Positions 26,801-35,222 of a DNA stretch of 64,000 bases are shown in pieces. The notes under the pieces are model-generated. The model did not search any database, was not told the origin of the DNA, and was given only the letters and a program-made list of their open reading frames with translations. This DNA is from Arthrobacter dokdonellae. GTDB taxonomy: Bacteria; Actinomycetota; Actinomycetes; Actinomycetales; Micrococcaceae. The stretch lies in the NCBI RefSeq assembly GCF_003268655.1, contig NZ_CP029642.1:4216001-4280000 (forward strand). Reading direction: 5' to 3'. Position 1 is the first letter of the stretch; each line of letters begins with the position of its first letter. The translations under genes and the position numbers were made by a program.

Positions 26801-27013
26801 TCCGTCTCCCTGAACTGGACCGGACTCGAAGCGGGCTCCTACATTGGGCGCGTTTCCTTCGGCTCCGGCACCGAGACCTTTGTTTCGGTCATCGTCTCCC
26901 CCGGCGGCACCGCGGTGGCACCGGGCAACGGCAACGGAAGGAACAACCCCAAGAAAAAGGACCAGCCGCTGGTCCTTCCGGACGCGTCGGCCCAGCCCAA
27001 CCTGAAGATCTAG
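23846..27013 (+). CDS. Secreted S8 (subtilisin-family) serine protease with PA domain
   Basis: Extracellular endopeptidase of 1055 residues. A signal peptide (about 1-38, ending PASAGP) is followed by an I9-type propeptide (YIVVLAEKPAATYDGG to about 165). The catalytic triad is Asp199 (GVIDSG), His300 (GSHGTHTAS) and Ser626 (SGTSMASPH), with oxyanion Asn407 (SAGNSG). A protease-associated domain is inserted around 440-560 (CDRGVFDRVAKS). The C-terminus has fibronectin-like beta domains (TVTRTVTALTPGLYRATANVP). The start is GTG 23846, with AAAGG 12 bases upstream. Overall order resembles plant-type subtilases (SBT) also found in actinobacteria. A convergent SSI-like lipoprotein gene follows. 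Confidence 0.95.
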   Translation: MKTLGRVLISRPGFRRAAAIAAGLPLLLTTVGALPASAGPLPATASTVQAKNLDPLNYQAGRYIVVLAEKPAATYDGGTAGLAPTKPAKGHKLDANKPEVKKYQAHLRGKQAAVAKTEKVKVNREYTAALNGFSADLSADQALKLAKDPDVLMVAPDTENAPDYSTTDFLGLSGAKGTWNTAFGGQKNAGKGVVVGVIDSGYTPSSAFFAGDDVKPLRGEAKVGVPYRTPEGKIAMLKADGETFVGECQPGIGTGAAFDGSACNSKVLSARYFADDFLKYVAPEHRAAQELLSPVDVGSHGTHTASTAAGNANVHANIGAKDMGITSGVAPAAKLSIYKICWEDDDPDTGGCYTSASVAAIDQAILDGVDVLNYSISGSTATTTDPVALSFLSAASAGIFVAASAGNSGPTPSTVNHGAPWLTTVAATTFSSELQGTAEFSDGTKFRGASMMDHEVPASHVVLAAGAAAAGAATPELCGPGSLDGAKVTGKVVVCDRGVFDRVAKSAEVKRAGGIGMILANITPGSEDLDLHSVPTVHVNPPASQQIKDKVKANPDILVSLVNKDTTGLPVEPQPQIAGFSSRGPLTATDSDLLKPDVAAPGVGVLAGVSPIGSGGDQFGMMSGTSMASPHVAGFGALVLSQHPTWSPATVKSAMMTTATNVVNADGTKNTDVFATGAGQVAVAKVLDPGLVYDAGTNDYLRFIQGTGMDLGIPGLGSTAARDMNLASFAVGSLAGKVTVTRTVTALTPGLYRATANVPGVDVKVTPSVLNFAKAGQQRTFKVTFENATAPLGKFAMGSLVWEGAGKNVASPVAVRPLPVIVAQDTAFTSRGGNGSGKIPVVSGTNAPVPVTLDGLSKADSSAISLVPGPLAVTTDKSNFLKTVQVPAGAKLAKFSVISSDPAADFDMVVFNPAGSYYDVRTGATSETLSLANPAPGTYTVLANLYSSTGAAAVKASVDAAVLGSNTGNATVTPNPLKLANGKSGSVSLNWTGLEAGSYIGRVSFGSGTETFVSVIVSPGGTAVAPGNGNGRNNPKKKDQPLVLPDASAQPNLKI

Positions 27014-27033
27014 GCCGGGCACCCGTCCCATCC

Positions 27034-27093
27034 GTGTCGGAAACCGCACCTCCATCGATCAAAAAGGGTCGATGGAGGTGCGGTTTCTGACAC
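27034..27093. terminator. Bidirectional hairpin terminator
   Basis: A 27-base stem (27034-27060 with 27067-27093; two or three G-U or mismatched positions) with a six-base loop AAAAAG. It lies between the subtilase and the convergent lipoprotein gene. Confidence 0.85.
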
Positions 27094-27112
27094 ACAGTCC
27101 TTTAACGGCGGG

Positions 27113-27697
27113 CTACGTGGCGCCCGTGCCGCCGGCCACGGCGCCAAACAGCGGCGCGAGAGCCCTCCAGCGGGCGGTCTCACAGCTGTCGGTCCGCTTG
27201 AACACGGCCTCCACCGGGCGCCCCTGAAAAACGCCGGCGACCACCGCCACCTGCGGGCCCCCGTAGACATCCATGCACCGCTTCGGCGGACCGGGGATGG
27301 GGAAGAAAACGCCGGCGCCAAAGCGTTCCAGCGCCGCCACGGCGGCCGCCAGGTCGGGCACCGTCGATCCCGCCCCGGGCACGCCGTCGTCCACGACCAG
27401 GCGGTACATGATCGGTGGGGCCCCCGGGAAGGGCGTCACGGTGATGGACAGGTCCGTCTGGGCGCCGGCAGGCCGCGGGGACGTGGACGGTTCCACGCCG
27501 CCGGGCGGGACGGTGTTGGCGGTGGGCGGAGTCATGGAGGGTCCCTCCGACGGCGGGATTGGCTGTAGGGGATTCTGCTGCACGGCCCCCTGCCTTGTGG
27601 GACCCTGCGCTGCCGGACCTGTGGGCCCCTGCGCACATGCCGCCAGCCCGGTGAGCAGGACGGCACCAACCACGGCCTGGGCCCAATACCGGACCAT
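27113..27697 (-). CDS. Lipoprotein with subtilisin-inhibitor (SSI)-like domain
   Basis: Membrane-anchored protein of 194 residues. A lipoprotein signal ends LTGLAAC with Cys21 as the lipid-modified residue; a Pro-rich linker runs to about 80. From about 83 (ITVTPFPG) to the end it follows the Streptomyces subtilisin inhibitor pattern. Cys141 and Cys172 match the Cys71-Cys101 pair, and VYGGPQVAVVAGVFQGRPV lines up with the strand after the reactive loop. The first SSI disulfide is missing, and the residue at the P1 position is Asp143 instead of Met. ATG 27697 has GGAGG eight bases upstream (GTG 27703 is too close). Convergent with the subtilase, which is a plausible target. Confidence 0.75.
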   Translation of the reverse strand: MVRYWAQAVVGAVLLTGLAACAQGPTGPAAQGPTRQGAVQQNPLQPIPPSEGPSMTPPTANTVPPGGVEPSTSPRPAGAQTDLSITVTPFPGAPPIMYRLVVDDGVPGAGSTVPDLAAAVAALERFGAGVFFPIPGPPKRCMDVYGGPQVAVVAGVFQGRPVEAVFKRTDSCETARWRALAPLFGAVAGGTGAT

Positions 27698-27807
27698 TTG
27701 CACCGCCTCCCTGCGTTGCAGCCATCCTAGCCGCCCCCGCTAGTGTTGGAGTATATGTTCGCCCAGCGCTGGGTCATTTCCGGCGTCATGAGAGGATCCA
27801 TCAAATA

Positions 27808-29480
27808 ATGCCTGCCCCCTACCAACACGGCGCCAACTGGTGGCGCCAGGCCGCCGTCTACCAGATCTACCCCCGCAGCTTCTCGGACGCCAACGGCGAC
27901 GGCATGGGCGACCTGCCCGGCGTCACATCACGCATGGGCTACCTGTCCGCGCTGGGCATCGACGCGATCTGGCTCAGCCCGTTCTACCCCTCCGCGCTGG
28001 CCGACGGCGGCTACGACGTCGACGACTACCGCAACGTTGATCCGCGCCTCGGCACCCTGGCCGACTTTGACGCCATGGTCGCCGCCGCACACGATTCCGG
28101 CATCCGGGTCATCGTGGATGTGGTGCCCAACCACAGCTCCAACCGGCACGCCTGGTTCCAGGCCGCCCTCGCCTCGGCGCCGGGCTCCCCCGAGCGGGCC
28201 CGCTACCACTTTGTCGACGGGCTGGGCGAAAGCGGCGAGCTGCCGCCGTCGGACTGGCCCTCACACTTTGGCGGCGCCGCCTGGACCCGCGTGGTGGAGC
28301 AGGCCGGACCGAACGCCGGCCGCCCCGGGCAGTGGTACCTGCACCTGTTCGCCACCGAGCAGCCGGACTTCAACTGGGACCACCCCGAGGTGCGCGAGGA
28401 CTTCCACACCACGCTGCGCTTCTGGGCGGACCGCGGCGTGGACGGCTTCCGCGTGGACGTGGCCCATGCGCTGGTCAAGGACATGTCCCTGCCTCTGCGG
28501 TCCAAGCCGAAACTGGAAATCCTGGTCGACGACGGCACCGACCCGCTCTTTGACCGCGACGCCGTCCATGGCATCTTCGCCGGCTGGCGGGACGTCCTGA
28601 ACGAATACGATCCGCCGAAGGCCGCGGTGGCCGAGGCGTGGGTGCCGTTTACCAACCGCCGGCTGATGTACGCCCGCCCCACCGAGCTGGGCCAGGCGTT
28701 CAACTTTGACCTGCTGCAGGCGCCGTTTGACGCCGCCGAATTCCGGGCCATCGCCGCGAAGTGCCTCGTGGAGGCGGAGGCATCCGGGGCTTCTTCGACC
28801 TGGGTGTTCTCCAACCACGACGTCGTCCGCCACGCCTCCCGCTACGCGCTGCCGGATGGCAGCACGCTGGAGGACCTTGAGGCCTGGCTGCTGGCCGACG
28901 GCGCGGCCCCCGTTCCGGATTTGGCGCGCGGCCTGCGCCGGGCCCGGGCCGCGACGCTGTTCATGCTGGGCCTGCCCGCTCGGCCTACCTGTACCAGGGC
29001 GAGGAACTGGGGCTCTTCGAGGTGGCGGACCTGCCTGCCGACTCGCTGCAGGACCCCACCTGGTTCCGCACGCACCACCAGGTAAAGGGCCGCGACGGCT
29101 GCCGCGTACCGCTTCCGTGGACTGCGGCGGGGCCCGACTTTGGCTTTGGCGGCGCCCCGTGGCTGCCCCAGCCCGACTGGTTCGCCGCCCTGGCCGCCGA
29201 CGTGCAGGACGGCACGGCCGGGTCCACGCTGGAAATGTACCGGGCCGCCCTGGGCTGGCGCCGCAAGCTGCAGGCCGAAGAGTCGTTGGAGTGGCTCAGC
29301 GAGGCTGCGGCGAGCGTGGTCCGCTACCGGCGTCCCAACGGGTGGGAGGTGCTGACCAACTTTGGTGCGGCGCCCGCCAAGCTGCCCACCGGCGTCGACC
29401 TTTCCAAGGTGGTGCTCAGCTCCGGCGAGCCGGCCGACGGCACCATTCCGGCCGAGACCACCCTCTGGCTCGCCCCCTAA
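27808..29480 (+). pseudogene. GH13 alpha-glucosidase, interrupted by a -1 frameshift
   Basis: Alpha-amylase-family glucosidase (oligo-1,6-glucosidase/trehalulase type). The first frame, from ATG 27808, carries WWRQAAVYQIYPRSF, nucleophile Asp217 (GFRVDVAHA), acid/base Glu276 (AEAWV) and Asp338 (FSNHDVVRH). After CTGCCC at 28972-28977 the family's G-S-A-Y-L-Y-Q-G-E-E-L continues in another frame: one G appears missing near 28978. That second frame runs to the stop at 29478-29480 (YLYQGEELGLFEVADLP, then PLPWTAAGPDFGFGG). Restored length would be about 557 residues, normal for the family. All three catalytic residues lie before the break. Either a recent mutation or a sequencing error. Confidence 0.85.
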
Positions 29481-29515
29481 AACCGACGCTCGGTTGCAAC
29501 CGGGGCGATTTTCCC
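29481..29515. repeat. Inverted-repeat element, left copy
   Basis: ACCGACGCTCGGTTGCAACCGGGGCGATTTTC (in part) starts directly after the GH13 stop. An inverted relative lies at 30656-30694. The rest of 29516-29618 has no feature I recognise. Confidence 0.6.
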
Positions 29516-29618
29516 GAACGATTCCGCACCGCCATCAGGCGCCCGTGCCACCGTTGCGCTGGATTGTTCAAGGCTGTGGATAACTTCAACGACGGCACAG
29601 CAGGGCGGACATAATGTA

Positions 29619-30572
29619 ATGATGGACACGCCAGACGAACCCCGGCTCCCCCACATGCCGTTCACGCTCGATGAAGCCCAATCGTTGGGTGTGACCCGGG
29701 ACCGGCTCAGGGGATCGAAGTTCGCGGGCTCCGGGTACGGACTCTATCGGCCGGCTGCATGGGAATTCACGCTCCACGAGGCGGCCAGGGCGCTGTGCGC
29801 GGCCACGCCCGGCGCCTGGATTTCCCACACGACAGCGGCACAGCTACACGGACTCATTCTGCCGTCCTGGCTGCAGCATGAGACGGACCTGCACGTGAGC
29901 AAGCCCCGGACACTGCCAGAAACCCGCCGCAAGGGCATCACGGGCCACACGCTCCTCACCTTCGAGGACGAGGTCGAAACCATCGATGGGTTGCGGATGA
30001 GCACCCGTGCCCGCACCTGGCTGGATCTGGCCCACATCCTTCCCCTGCCCAACCTGGTGTGCATGGGTGATCAGCTCATCCGCATCCCCCGCGCCGTCTT
30101 TGAGGGGCGCGTGGCACCGTTCGCCACGACGGCCTCGCTGGGCGCCATGATGGCAAGGCACAGGAATTTGCAGGGGATTGTCCGGGCCAGGGAGGCCCTG
30201 GGGCTGATGCGCGTGGGATCCGATTCCGGCCCGGAGACTCTCCTGCGCCTGGCCATGCTCGACGCCGGACTGCCCGAGCCGGGGCTGCAGCTTTCCCTGT
30301 GGCCGACGCCCAACTCACCGTCCGCCGACCTCGGCTATCGTCGGCGGCGGATCGCCATCCAATACGACGGCGGCACCCACGATGATCCCTTCCAGGCCAA
30401 GAGTGACAGGCGCCGGGATGAAGCGTTCCGCAAGGCCGGCTGGACAGTCCTCGTATTCAACAGCGAGGACCTCGCCGAAGGGTACGACGGTGCCGTCCGG
30501 AGGATCAAGGCGGCCCTGCGCCACGCCTGGACAGACCCTTCCGTCGTTGCCGGCTTCACCACTGGCAGCTGA
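29619..30572 (+). CDS. Uncharacterised protein with N-terminal AbiEi-like and C-terminal DUF559-like regions
   Basis: A 317-residue protein with no confident function. The N-terminal part (PFTLDEAQSLGVTRDRLRG, then ARALCAATPGAWISHTTAAQLHGL) resembles the winged-helix start of AbiEi-type antitoxin-like proteins. The C-terminal third (PETLLRLAMLDAGLPEP, DLGYRRRRIAIQYDGGTHDD, VLVFNSEDL) has the Glu, Asp-Leu-x-Tyr, Ile-x-Tyr-Asp-Gly layout of DUF559/very-short-patch-repair endonuclease folds. Such proteins are common in Arthrobacter and their role is unknown. No cognate toxin is adjacent. The gene is flanked by related inverted repeats. ATG 29619 or 29622. Confidence 0.8.
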   Translation: MMDTPDEPRLPHMPFTLDEAQSLGVTRDRLRGSKFAGSGYGLYRPAAWEFTLHEAARALCAATPGAWISHTTAAQLHGLILPSWLQHETDLHVSKPRTLPETRRKGITGHTLLTFEDEVETIDGLRMSTRARTWLDLAHILPLPNLVCMGDQLIRIPRAVFEGRVAPFATTASLGAMMARHRNLQGIVRAREALGLMRVGSDSGPETLLRLAMLDAGLPEPGLQLSLWPTPNSPSADLGYRRRRIAIQYDGGTHDDPFQAKSDRRRDEAFRKAGWTVLVFNSEDLAEGYDGAVRRIKAALRHAWTDPSVVAGFTTGS

Positions 30573-30591
30573 ACTGGTCTCCCATAAAACA

Positions 30592-30637
30592 GGGCGGACG
30601 ATCCCGCACAAGAATGTGGGGAGCGTCCGCCCTTTTT
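30592..30637 (+). terminator. Rho-independent terminator
   Basis: GGGCGGACG (30592-30600) pairs with CGTCCGCCC (30624-30632), the inner CCCGCACA/TGTGGGG extends the stem, and five T follow. It ends the DUF559-like gene. Confidence 0.9.
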
Positions 30638-30646
30638 GCCCCGGTC

Positions 30647-30694
30647 GCAACCGAGCGTTGGAGAAAAGTGCCCCGCTTGGAACCGAGCGTCGGT
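30647..30694. repeat. Inverted-repeat element, right copies
   Basis: GCAACCGAGCGTTGG (30647-30661) and GGAACCGAGCGTCGGT (30679-30694) are direct repeats of a motif whose complement starts the element at 29481. The right copy touches the end of the inositol synthase gene. Confidence 0.6.
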
Positions 30695-30695
30695 A

Positions 30696-31781
30696 TTAGC
30701 GCTCGATGTCTCCGCGGATGAACGCCTCGACCTTTTCGTGCGCTATGTCGTCGGCGAACTGCTCCGGCGGGGACTTCATGAAGTAGCTGGCGGCGGAGAG
30801 GATGGGGCCGCCAATTCCGCGGTCCAGGGCGATCTTGGCTGCGCGGATGGCATCGATGATCACGCCTGCCGAGTTGGGAGAATCCCAGACTTCCAGCTTG
30901 TACTCCAACGACACGGGCGCGTCGCCAAAGTTGCGGCCTTCCAGGCGGACGAAGGCCCACTTGCGGTCGTCCAGCCACGCGACGTAGTCGGACGGGCCGA
31001 TGTGGACGTCGTCGGCGCCCAGCACCGCGGAGGTGTTGGAGGTGACGGCCTGGGTCTTGGAGATCTTCTTGGATTCCAGGCGGTCCCGCTCCAGCATGTT
31101 CTTGAAGTCCATGTTGCCGCCGACGTTCAGCTGGTACGTGCGGTCCAGGATCACGCCGCGGTCCTCGAACAGCTTGGCCATCACGCGGTGGGTGATGGTG
31201 GCGCCGATCTGGCTCTTGATGTCGTCGCCGATGATCGGAACGCCGGCCGCGGTGAACTTGTCGGCCCATTCCTTGGTGCCGGCAATGAAGACGGGCAACG
31301 CGTTGACGAAGGCCACGCCCGCGTCGATGGCGCACTGCGCGTAGAACTTGGCGGCGGCGTCGGAGCCGACGGGCAGGTAGCAGACCAGGACGTCGGCCTT
31401 GGCATCCTTGAGGGTGGCAACCACGTCGACCGCTTCGGCGTCGGATTCCACGATGGTCTCGCGGTAGTACTTGCCTAGGCCGTCCAGGGTGGGCCCGCGC
31501 AGGACGGGGACCTCCAGCGCGGGGACGTCGGCAAGCTTAATGGTGTTGTTCTCGCTGGCGCCGATGGCGTCAGCGAGGTCCAGCCCCACCTTCTTGCTGT
31601 CCACGTCGAATGCGGCAACGAACGTCACGTCATTGACGTGATACGGCCCGAACTCGACGTGCATCAGGCCGGGCACCTTCGCGGACGGGTTGGCATCCTT
31701 GTAGTACTGCACGCCCTGGACCAGCGACGAAGCACAGTTTCCCACACCGACAATGGCAACCCGAATAGGATGATTGGACAC
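30696..31781 (-). CDS. ino1: Inositol-3-phosphate synthase (actinobacterial type)
   Basis: NAD-dependent enzyme making L-myo-inositol 1-phosphate (1D-inositol 3-phosphate) from glucose 6-phosphate; supplies mycothiol and phosphatidylinositol. It has 361 residues, the length of the actinobacterial form. The Rossmann motif is [13 protein letters not shown] at 8-20. [28 protein letters not shown] and the [10 protein letters not shown] ending are conserved. The start is GTG 31781 with AGGAG five bases upstream; the open frame above it is unlikely. The 234 bp upstream (31782-32015) hold no gene; I could not pick a clear promoter there. Confidence 0.97.
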   Translation of the reverse strand: MSNHPIRVAIVGVGNCASSLVQGVQYYKDANPSAKVPGLMHVEFGPYHVNDVTFVAAFDVDSKKVGLDLADAIGASENNTIKLADVPALEVPVLRGPTLDGLGKYYRETIVESDAEAVDVVATLKDAKADVLVCYLPVGSDAAAKFYAQCAIDAGVAFVNALPVFIAGTKEWADKFTAAGVPIIGDDIKSQIGATITHRVMAKLFEDRGVILDRTYQLNVGGNMDFKNMLERDRLESKKISKTQAVTSNTSAVLGADDVHIGPSDYVAWLDDRKWAFVRLEGRNFGDAPVSLEYKLEVWDSPNSAGVIIDAIRAAKIALDRGIGGPILSAASYFMKSPPEQFADDIAHEKVEAFIRGDIER

Positions 31782-32015
31782 GGAACTCCTTTTTAAAAAA
31801 TTACTCCGGCCCGGACCCGTTTCCAGGGTGATCGGTCGGCGCACGTCTTCATGAAGAAAGCCATGAAGGCAAGACGGACGGCTGGTCGAACCGGACCTGA
31901 CGCCCCAACGGCGCCCTAACCATACTAACCAACTCCGCGGCCCCCGTTTTTGTTCCCCACGTCGCGGTTTTTTCCGCGGCAGCCTTCCTGGGACCTCACC
32001 GGGGCGGGGCGGGTG

Positions 32016-33053
32016 CTATTTTTGCGCCCACTTGTTGATGTCGGATTCGACGGCGAACTCGTCGATCGCCGTAAGCTCGTCGTCGCTGAATTCCAGGTTG
32101 TTGACGGCAGCCACGTTGTTTTCCAGCTGCCGGACGCTGGAGGCGCCCACCAGCGCAGACGTCACGGGGCTTCCTTTGGCCTGCCGCCGCAGGATCCAGG
32201 CAATGGCCATCTGCGCCAGCGACTGCCCGCGCGCCTCGGCGATGTCATTAAGCGCCCGGACCCGGGCCATCTTGTCTTCCGTGAGGTCGTTTTCGTGCAG
32301 GAAGCGTTCCTTGGCGGCCCGGGAATCGGCTGGGACCCCGTCGAGGTACCGGTCCGTCAGCATGCCCTGCGCCAGCGGCGAGAATGCAATCGAACCGGCG
32401 CCGACGGCGTCGAGCGCCTCATACAAGTTGGGCTCACCGTCCTCCGTCCAGCGGTTCAGCATGGAGTAGGACGGCTGGTGGATGAGCAGCGGCGTGCCCA
32501 GGTCCTTCAGGATGCGTGCCGCCTCCAGCGTCTGGGCGGGCGTGTAGGAGGAGATGCCGGCGTAGAGGGCCCGGCCCGAGCGCACGGCCGTGTCCAATGC
32601 CCCCATGGTCTCTTCCATCGGCGTTTCCGGGTCCGGCCGGTGGCTGTAGAAGATGTCCACGTAGTCAAGGCCCATGCGTTCCAGGGACGCGTCAAGGCTG
32701 GAGAGGAGGTACTTGCGGGAGCCCCACTCGCCGTACGGGCCCGGCCACATGTAGTAGCCGGCCTTGGTGGAGACGACCAGTTCGTCGCGGTGGGCGGCGA
32801 AATCGTCCTTCAGGTGGCGGCCAAAGTTGGTCTCCGCGCTGCCGTCCGGCGGGCCGTAGTTGTTGGCCAGGTCAAAGTGGGTGATGCCAAGGTCAAAGGC
32901 GCGGCGCAGGATGTCCCGCTGGACGTCAAACGGCTTGTCGTCCCCGAAGTTGTGCCACAGCCCCAGCGAGACGGCAGGCAGTTTAAGTCCGCTGCGTCCG
33001 ACGCGGCGGTAGGGCATTGTCTCGTAGCGGTCAGGCGCAGCATTGAAGGTCAT
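32016..33053 (-). CDS. Aldo/keto reductase, YghZ-like (L-glyceraldehyde 3-phosphate reductase class)
   Basis: NADPH-dependent carbonyl reductase with a TIM-barrel fold, 345 residues. The catalytic tetrad is Asp61, Tyr66 (DLANNYGPP), Lys97 (VSTKAGY) and His138 (FYSHRPD). MPYRRVGRSGLKLPAVSLGL and the WPGPYG-WGSRKYLL loop closely match E. coli YghZ/Gpr, which detoxifies L-glyceraldehyde 3-phosphate and methylglyoxal. ATG 33053 is used; ATG 33062 would add three residues and both have weak ribosome sites. Monocistronic in appearance. Confidence 0.93.
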   Translation of the reverse strand: MTFNAAPDRYETMPYRRVGRSGLKLPAVSLGLWHNFGDDKPFDVQRDILRRAFDLGITHFDLANNYGPPDGSAETNFGRHLKDDFAAHRDELVVSTKAGYYMWPGPYGEWGSRKYLLSSLDASLERMGLDYVDIFYSHRPDPETPMEETMGALDTAVRSGRALYAGISSYTPAQTLEAARILKDLGTPLLIHQPSYSMLNRWTEDGEPNLYEALDAVGAGSIAFSPLAQGMLTDRYLDGVPADSRAAKERFLHENDLTEDKMARVRALNDIAEARGQSLAQMAIAWILRRQAKGSPVTSALVGASSVRQLENNVAAVNNLEFSDDELTAIDEFAVESDINKWAQK

Positions 33054-33214
33054 GCCTTCCATCCTGCCACCGAAACCGCGCGGAGGCCTCCATTGCGGGT
33101 GGTCCTCCCAGACCCACCCGCCGGGCACGGACGACGGCGGGAGCTCCCCCGGGCGTCAGCGGCGTGGGCCGCCGTCCGCCCCGGCGCGACGTGTTGGATG
33201 GTGCGGTGCGCGGT

Positions 33215-34831
33215 TCACCCGCCCGTGCCGCTCATTGCGCCCCAGACAGCCGGGATGCGCCCTGCAAGCATGCCCGCGTTCAGCGGCGCCCCGGCGGCGT
33301 CCCGGCCCAGTCTGCCATGGAGGGCGGCCGCGAGCGCGGCGGTCTCGGCCAGGGTGTCGCGGGGATCCACGCCGGCCGCCTGCGCGCGGCCTGTGGTCAT
33401 GGCCAGCAGTGCCACCAGAATGCCGCCCAAGGTGTCACCGCTGCCTGCCGTGGCCAACGACGGCGTTCCGTCGCCCTGCGCGTAAGTGCGGCCGCCGGGC
33501 GCCGCGACGAAGGTGGTCGGTCCCTTCAACAGGACCGTGGCGCCGGTCAGCGCGGCGGCCTTCCGGGCCGCCTGGAGCGGAGACGCCTCCACGTCCGCCC
33601 GGTCCGTCCCCCGACCCAGCCGTGTCAGGAGCGCGGCCAGTTCGCCGGCGTGCGGGGTCAGGACCAGATGCGAGTGGTCAGCGGTCCCGGCCCGGCCCAC
33701 CAGTTCCAGGGCCCCGGCGTCGACCGCCGTGGGCAGGCCGGACGCCAGCGCCCGGCGTGCCCGCACCAGCTGCGCGTCGTCCCCGTTGATTCCCGGACCG
33801 GCGAGCCATGCCTGCACGCGCACGTCGTCCGGGTCGTCCTCGGAGCAGACCGCCTCCGGGTTGCGCACATGCAGCGCCGCCGACACGGCGGGCGCGCCCA
33901 AGTACCGCACCATGCCGGGCCCGCAGGCCGAGGCCGCAGCGACGGCCAGCAGCGCGGCCCCCGGATACTGCGCGGAGCCGGCCACGATCCCCGCTACGCC
34001 CCGCGTGTACTTCTGGTCGGCCGCGCCCGGCGTGGGCAGCAGGGCGGCCAGCTCCGCCGGCTCCAGGCGGAGCAGGTCCGGCTCCCCCAGCCCTTCCTCA
34101 AGGCCCAGCCCGACGACGTCCACGTCGCCGCTCAGCTGCTCTCCGGGCGCTGCGAGAAGCCCGGTCTTGGCGGCGCCAAAGGTCACCGTGAGGTTGGCCG
34201 CGAGAACCGGCCGGTGGACCTCCCCCGTGGTGGCGTCAACGCCGCTGGGCAGGTCGCACGCCACCACGGCGGGACCGGGTTTTGCGGTGGCGCCGCTTGG
34301 TGTTGCGGATCCAGCATCCGTTCCGGTGCCGCGGCGTGGCACGCGGCCCCCGTCTGCAGTGGAGCCGCAGCCCGTTATTTCGCACAGTCGCGCTACAACC
34401 GACGCCGAGGGTTCCCGCAGGCCGCCATGCCCGCCGGTGCCCAGCAGTCCGTCCACAATGACGTCGGCGCGTGCTGCGGAAACACAAAACGTCTCGCTGT
34501 CCCCAGGTGCGGACTGGACCCGGCCGCCCGCCTTCGCGAAGGCGGCCAGAGCCTGCGCATGGGGGCGCGCACTGGTGAGCAGCGCCGTCGTCCGGGCGCC
34601 GTGGGAGGCCAGCCAGGCTCCCGCAAACAGTGCGTCTCCCCCGTTGTTGCCCGAACCGATGAGCAGCGCCACGTGGGAGCCATACACACCCCGGCCGCGG
34701 CCCCGCAGGACGGAAACCACGCCCATGGCCAGGCCGTGCGCGGCGCGCTGCATGAGTTCGGCCCCGCGGCCGGCGTCGAGCAGCGGTTGTTCCGCGGCCC
34801 GGATTGCCGCGGCGGTGTAGGCACGCAGCAC
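33215..34831 (-). CDS. nnr: Bifunctional NAD(P)H-hydrate epimerase / ADP-dependent dehydratase
   Basis: Repairs hydrated NAD(P)H. It is a fusion of two domains in 538 residues. The N-terminal YjeF epimerase (residues about 1-235) has GSGNNGGDALFAGAWL and VVACDLPSGVDATTG. The C-terminal ribokinase-like dehydratase (about 260-530) has LVLTPHAGELAALL, GATVLLKGPTTFV and the GSGDTLGGILVAL catalytic loop. The interdomain region includes a low-complexity Gly/Thr stretch around 150-180. The GTG 34831 start has GAGGG in the end of acpS, and the two genes are one base pair apart, so coupling is expected. Confidence 0.95.
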   Translation of the reverse strand: MLRAYTAAAIRAAEQPLLDAGRGAELMQRAAHGLAMGVVSVLRGRGRGVYGSHVALLIGSGNNGGDALFAGAWLASHGARTTALLTSARPHAQALAAFAKAGGRVQSAPGDSETFCVSAARADVIVDGLLGTGGHGGLREPSASVVARLCEITGCGSTADGGRVPRRGTGTDAGSATPSGATAKPGPAVVACDLPSGVDATTGEVHRPVLAANLTVTFGAAKTGLLAAPGEQLSGDVDVVGLGLEEGLGEPDLLRLEPAELAALLPTPGAADQKYTRGVAGIVAGSAQYPGAALLAVAAASACGPGMVRYLGAPAVSAALHVRNPEAVCSEDDPDDVRVQAWLAGPGINGDDAQLVRARRALASGLPTAVDAGALELVGRAGTADHSHLVLTPHAGELAALLTRLGRGTDRADVEASPLQAARKAAALTGATVLLKGPTTFVAAPGGRTYAQGDGTPSLATAGSGDTLGGILVALLAMTTGRAQAAGVDPRDTLAETAALAAALHGRLGRDAAGAPLNAGMLAGRIPAVWGAMSGTGG

Positions 34832-34832
34832 G

Positions 34833-35180
34833 TCAGCCCTCGGCGATGACCATGGCCGTGGAGATGCCGCCGTCGTGGCTCATGGACAGGTGCCAGCGCT
34901 TGATGCCCTTGGCCTTGGCAACGGCCGCCACGGTGTCCTTGACGTTGATGGTGGGGCCGTGCTCGTCCAGGCCGATCCAGCAGTCCTGCCAGTTCATGCC
35001 GGCCGGCGCGCCCAGCGCCTTGGCCACCGACTCCTTGGCGGCGAAGCGCGCGGCGAGCGACTGCGTGTTCAGCCCGCGCTCGGCGGGAACAAACAGCCTG
35101 TCCCGCAGTCCGGGAGTACGTTCCAGCTGCCGGCCAAAGCGTTCAATGTCAACGACGTCCACACCAATGCCAATAATCAT
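34833..35180 (-). CDS. acpS: Holo-[acyl-carrier-protein] synthase
   Basis: Transfers 4'-phosphopantetheine from CoA to acyl carrier protein. It has 115 residues, the normal trimeric AcpS size. The magnesium ligands are Asp8 ([12 protein letters not shown]) and Glu50 ([13 protein letters not shown]). The terminal [19 protein letters not shown] is typical. It sits between glmS and nnr on the same strand. The CoA it needs is made through the pantothenate kinase encoded at 37269. Confidence 0.97.
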   Translation of the reverse strand: MIIGIGVDVVDIERFGRQLERTPGLRDRLFVPAERGLNTQSLAARFAAKESVAKALGAPAGMNWQDCWIGLDEHGPTINVKDTVAAVAKAKGIKRWHLSMSHDGGISTAMVIAEG

Positions 35181-35222
35181 GGCACCAGCCTAGCCGCACC
35201 GCGAGTGCCATCCGGTCTTGAA

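Noticed and set aside
29022..29480. Independent gene made of the 3' part of the GH13 locus
   Set aside because: It begins mid-domain and continues the family sequence exactly where the upstream frame breaks, so it is one frameshifted gene.
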